Assembly (NCBI GenBank): GCA_049516635.1
Contig: JBEKSX010000071.1
Span: forward strand, 1 to 15,742
Direction of reading: 5' to 3'
Origin: JBEKSX01 sp049516635
GTDB taxonomy: Bacteria > Bacteroidota > Ignavibacteria > Tepidaquicellales > OLB5
DNA length: 15,742 nucleotides
Shown here: positions 14,096 to 15,742 of the stretch, in pieces
Layout of the letters: every line of letters begins with the position of its first letter
How positions within the stretch are numbered: position 1 is the stretch's first letter
Notes under the pieces: generated by a model
Told to the model about the DNA's origin: nothing
The model's input: only the letters and a program-made list of their open reading frames with translations
Databases searched by the model: none
Position numbers and translations under genes: made by a program

Positions 14096-15742
14096 TTAGA
14101 TTTGTAAGCCGAGCCCTAAATAGACTATCCTTTTGTTTGTAGAATATATCTTGAGCTTTTGTGTGTAATCTGAATTATATGTATACCCGTACAGATTCCT
14201 GTTATTTAGGACATTATCTAATGAAATCACCCCGACAGCGAATCTTCCGAAAATAGAAAATACATACTGCAGGGTTACGTCCATCCTCTGGTATACGGGA
14301 AACCTGTCACTATTGTACACTCCATAAATGGGTGTATATAAATTCAGAGTCGTATCGTAGTAATTGCCTTCAACGGGTGTATATGGTTTTCCGGTCGAGA
14401 TCTTGTAAGAAATTCCCGCGGTTAAATTATCGGTAATATTATAGCTGCCTACAAATGAAAGACTATGCGTGATATCATAATCGGCAGAAGTGAGCGGTGC
14501 GGAATTGAACTGCCTCCTCTTCGAATCGGTATACGAGTAAGAGATCCAAGCGGTATATTTGTTTACTATACTTGATTTAAGAAAAACATCCACACCGCGT
14601 GCGTATCCGGAACCGTTTGTATTATATAAAAACGAATTATTGTCATAGAGAACAAGACTTCTGTAATCCTTGTAATAAGCTTCCACTCTGAACAGTAAAA
14701 CTCCATTCAGCTTGTTCAATTCATATCCGAGTATATAATGAATTGCCTGCTCCGGTTTTAAGCTATTGCTTTGTGTCTGTGCATAATACAGCAGCTCAGG
14801 GTACTGGTGATATAATCCGATTGCTCCTCTTATGACATTATCTTTAGCTATTTTATACCCCAGTGACAACCTTGGATCGAAAGTGATCTGTTTGGACAGC
14901 GTATGAACATCGGTCCTGATTCCGGCTACCGAGAAGAATTTCTTTGAAAATCTAAATTCCGATTCAAAATATCCTCCAATTCGTGCTGTGATCTTGTTTG
15001 AGCTCACGCCATAAGAAGGTGCGCCGGGTTTCATATCATAGGGAAAGATTGGAACGGTGCCGCTGAACCTGTTACCATCATACTCGTATTCCAATCCGGT
15101 GTTAAGATGGATCAATTTTGAAACTGAATGCGAGATGTCAGCCCTTAATTTCGAATAAATATCTTTCTCCGCATCATTCAATACTCCATAGTCCATTTCC
15201 TTTTTGTGATAGCTGAAGGACAGGCTTGCATCAAGGTAGGTTGAATTGCTTCCTGCAGATAATTTCAAATTAGAAAAATAATTATCGGAATTTGACTTGA
15301 AATAACCGTCATATGAGGGACTCGTATTCCTGATACCGATCTTATCCCCGCTATAATCTGCGTATAATTTCAGGAAACCTAATTTGGATAATTTATACGA
15401 AACAGTACCCCCGATCCCCTGGGCAAGAGGAATTGGAGAAAAATCCGTATTATCCTTGTTCAATTTAAAGAACGGTTCTAAAAAAGTTCTCGATGCTTCG
15501 AGGGATAAACCTATCTTTTTATCTTTTGAAAGGTATGCACCTGAGATACTTGGACCTGTCAGCCCAAGCCATAAGAATAAACCCACAAGCTGCGGCATCT
15601 CATAAGATTTCAGGTCCAGCACAGCAGACAGGGCATTCCCCCACTTCGCGGAGAATCCTCCGCTTGAGAAGTTTATTCCTCTCAATCCCCACGGGTCGAT
15701 GGTTGAGAAAGTAGAAGTGTTGTAATCATCATCAAAGAGGAA
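14096..15742 (-). CDS. TonB-dependent receptor, end of plug and whole beta-barrel (5' end off the right edge)
   Basis: 548 residues are visible, open to the right edge; the true start lies outside the window (an in-frame TTG at 15685 is internal). The first visible residues are the end of a plug domain: DPWGLRGINFSSGGFSAKWG followed by NALSAVLDLKSY, matching the usual GGFSAxYGxxLSxVLDI of Bacteroidota-type receptors. The rest is a run of amphipathic beta strands separated by polar, aromatic-rich turns, as in a 22-strand outer-membrane barrel, ending YLGLGLQI. The terminal residue is isoleucine rather than the usual phenylalanine or tryptophan. No SusD-type partner follows; instead the TPR protein gene begins 54 bp downstream. 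Substrate (siderophore, cobalamin, glycan, peptide) cannot be told from the sequence. Any carboxypeptidase-like N-terminal domain would be beyond the edge. Confidence 0.88.
   Translation of the reverse strand, partial: FLFDDDYNTSTFSTIDPWGLRGINFSSGGFSAKWGNALSAVLDLKSYEMPQLVGLFLWLGLTGPSISGAYLSKDKKIGLSLEASRTFLEPFFKLNKDNTDFSPIPLAQGIGGTVSYKLSKLGFLKLYADYSGDKIGIRNTSPSYDGYFKSNSDNYFSNLKLSAGSNSTYLDASLSFSYHKKEMDYGVLNDAEKDIYSKLRADISHSVSKLIHLNTGLEYEYDGNRFSGTVPIFPYDMKPGAPSYGVSSNKITARIGGYFESEFRFSKKFFSVAGIRTDVHTLSKQITFDPRLSLGYKIAKDNVIRGAIGLYHQYPELLYYAQTQSNSLKPEQAIHYILGYELNKLNGVLLFRVEAYYKDYRSLVLYDNNSFLYNTNGSGYARGVDVFLKSSIVNKYTAWISYSYTDSKRRQFNSAPLTSADYDITHSLSFVGSYNITDNLTAGISYKISTGKPYTPVEGNYYDTTLNLYTPIYGVYNSDRFPVYQRMDVTLQYVFSIFGRFAVGVISLDNVLNNRNLYGYTYNSDYTQKLKIYSTNKRIVYLGLGLQI

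Noticed and set aside
15500..15685. TTG at 15685 as start of the TonB-dependent receptor
   Set aside because: The frame continues upstream to the window edge with plausible plug-domain sequence, and the protein would otherwise lack its plug and signal peptide.

Overview
The window looks like a chromosomal piece from the FCB superphylum, most likely Ignavibacteriota (the former non-photosynthetic Chlorobi) or a close relative. Two secreted proteins end in a type IX secretion (T9SS) sorting tail of the form F-x-L-x-x-N-x-PNPFN ... G-Y/F-F-Y ... KKM-hydrophobic-K. A Bacteroidota-type promoter (TTTG-N19-TAnnTTTG) lies upstream of mgtA. Most starts lack a strong Shine-Dalgarno sequence, and the sequence is AT-rich. 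The phylum call is an inference from these features; no rRNA gene or taxonomic marker is present.

Layout. (1) 1-2052, minus strand: a stand-alone PTS EIIA (PtsN-like) gene followed by the N-terminal 505 codons of pyruvate,phosphate dikinase (ppdK), which runs off the left edge. (2) 2053-2677: a divergent intergenic region with candidate promoters and a conspicuous GC-rich, hairpin-bearing islet. (3) 2678-8839, plus strand: two T9SS cargo proteins. The first is a seven-repeat YCF48-like propeller. The second is a 1527-residue multidomain protein (glycosidase-like TIM barrel, beta-helix, helical region, sorting tail), followed by twin palindromes and a strong intrinsic terminator. (4) 8934-9304: a gene-free stretch crowded with perfect palindromes. 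(5) 9305-11842, minus: the magnesium P-type ATPase mgtA, with a long leader. (6) 11843-12144: a divergent region holding the mgtA promoter and a tandem-dyad hairpin. (7) 12145-13083, plus: a CbpA-type DnaJ co-chaperone. (8) 13084-13261: a convergent intergenic region full of hairpins. (9) 13262-15742, minus: a TonB-dependent receptor (5' end off the right edge) and a downstream periplasmic TPR protein, probably one operon.

Most of this is ordinary chromosomal content: central carbon metabolism, Mg2+ uptake, a chaperone, an outer-membrane receptor and secreted surface proteins. No CRISPR array, tRNA, rRNA, intact insertion sequence or recognisable defence system is visible. The least explained parts are the large T9SS-exported protein, the GC-rich islet at 2171-2393, the tandem-dyad hairpin between mgtA and the dnaJ-like gene, and the palindrome cluster at 9130-9250.
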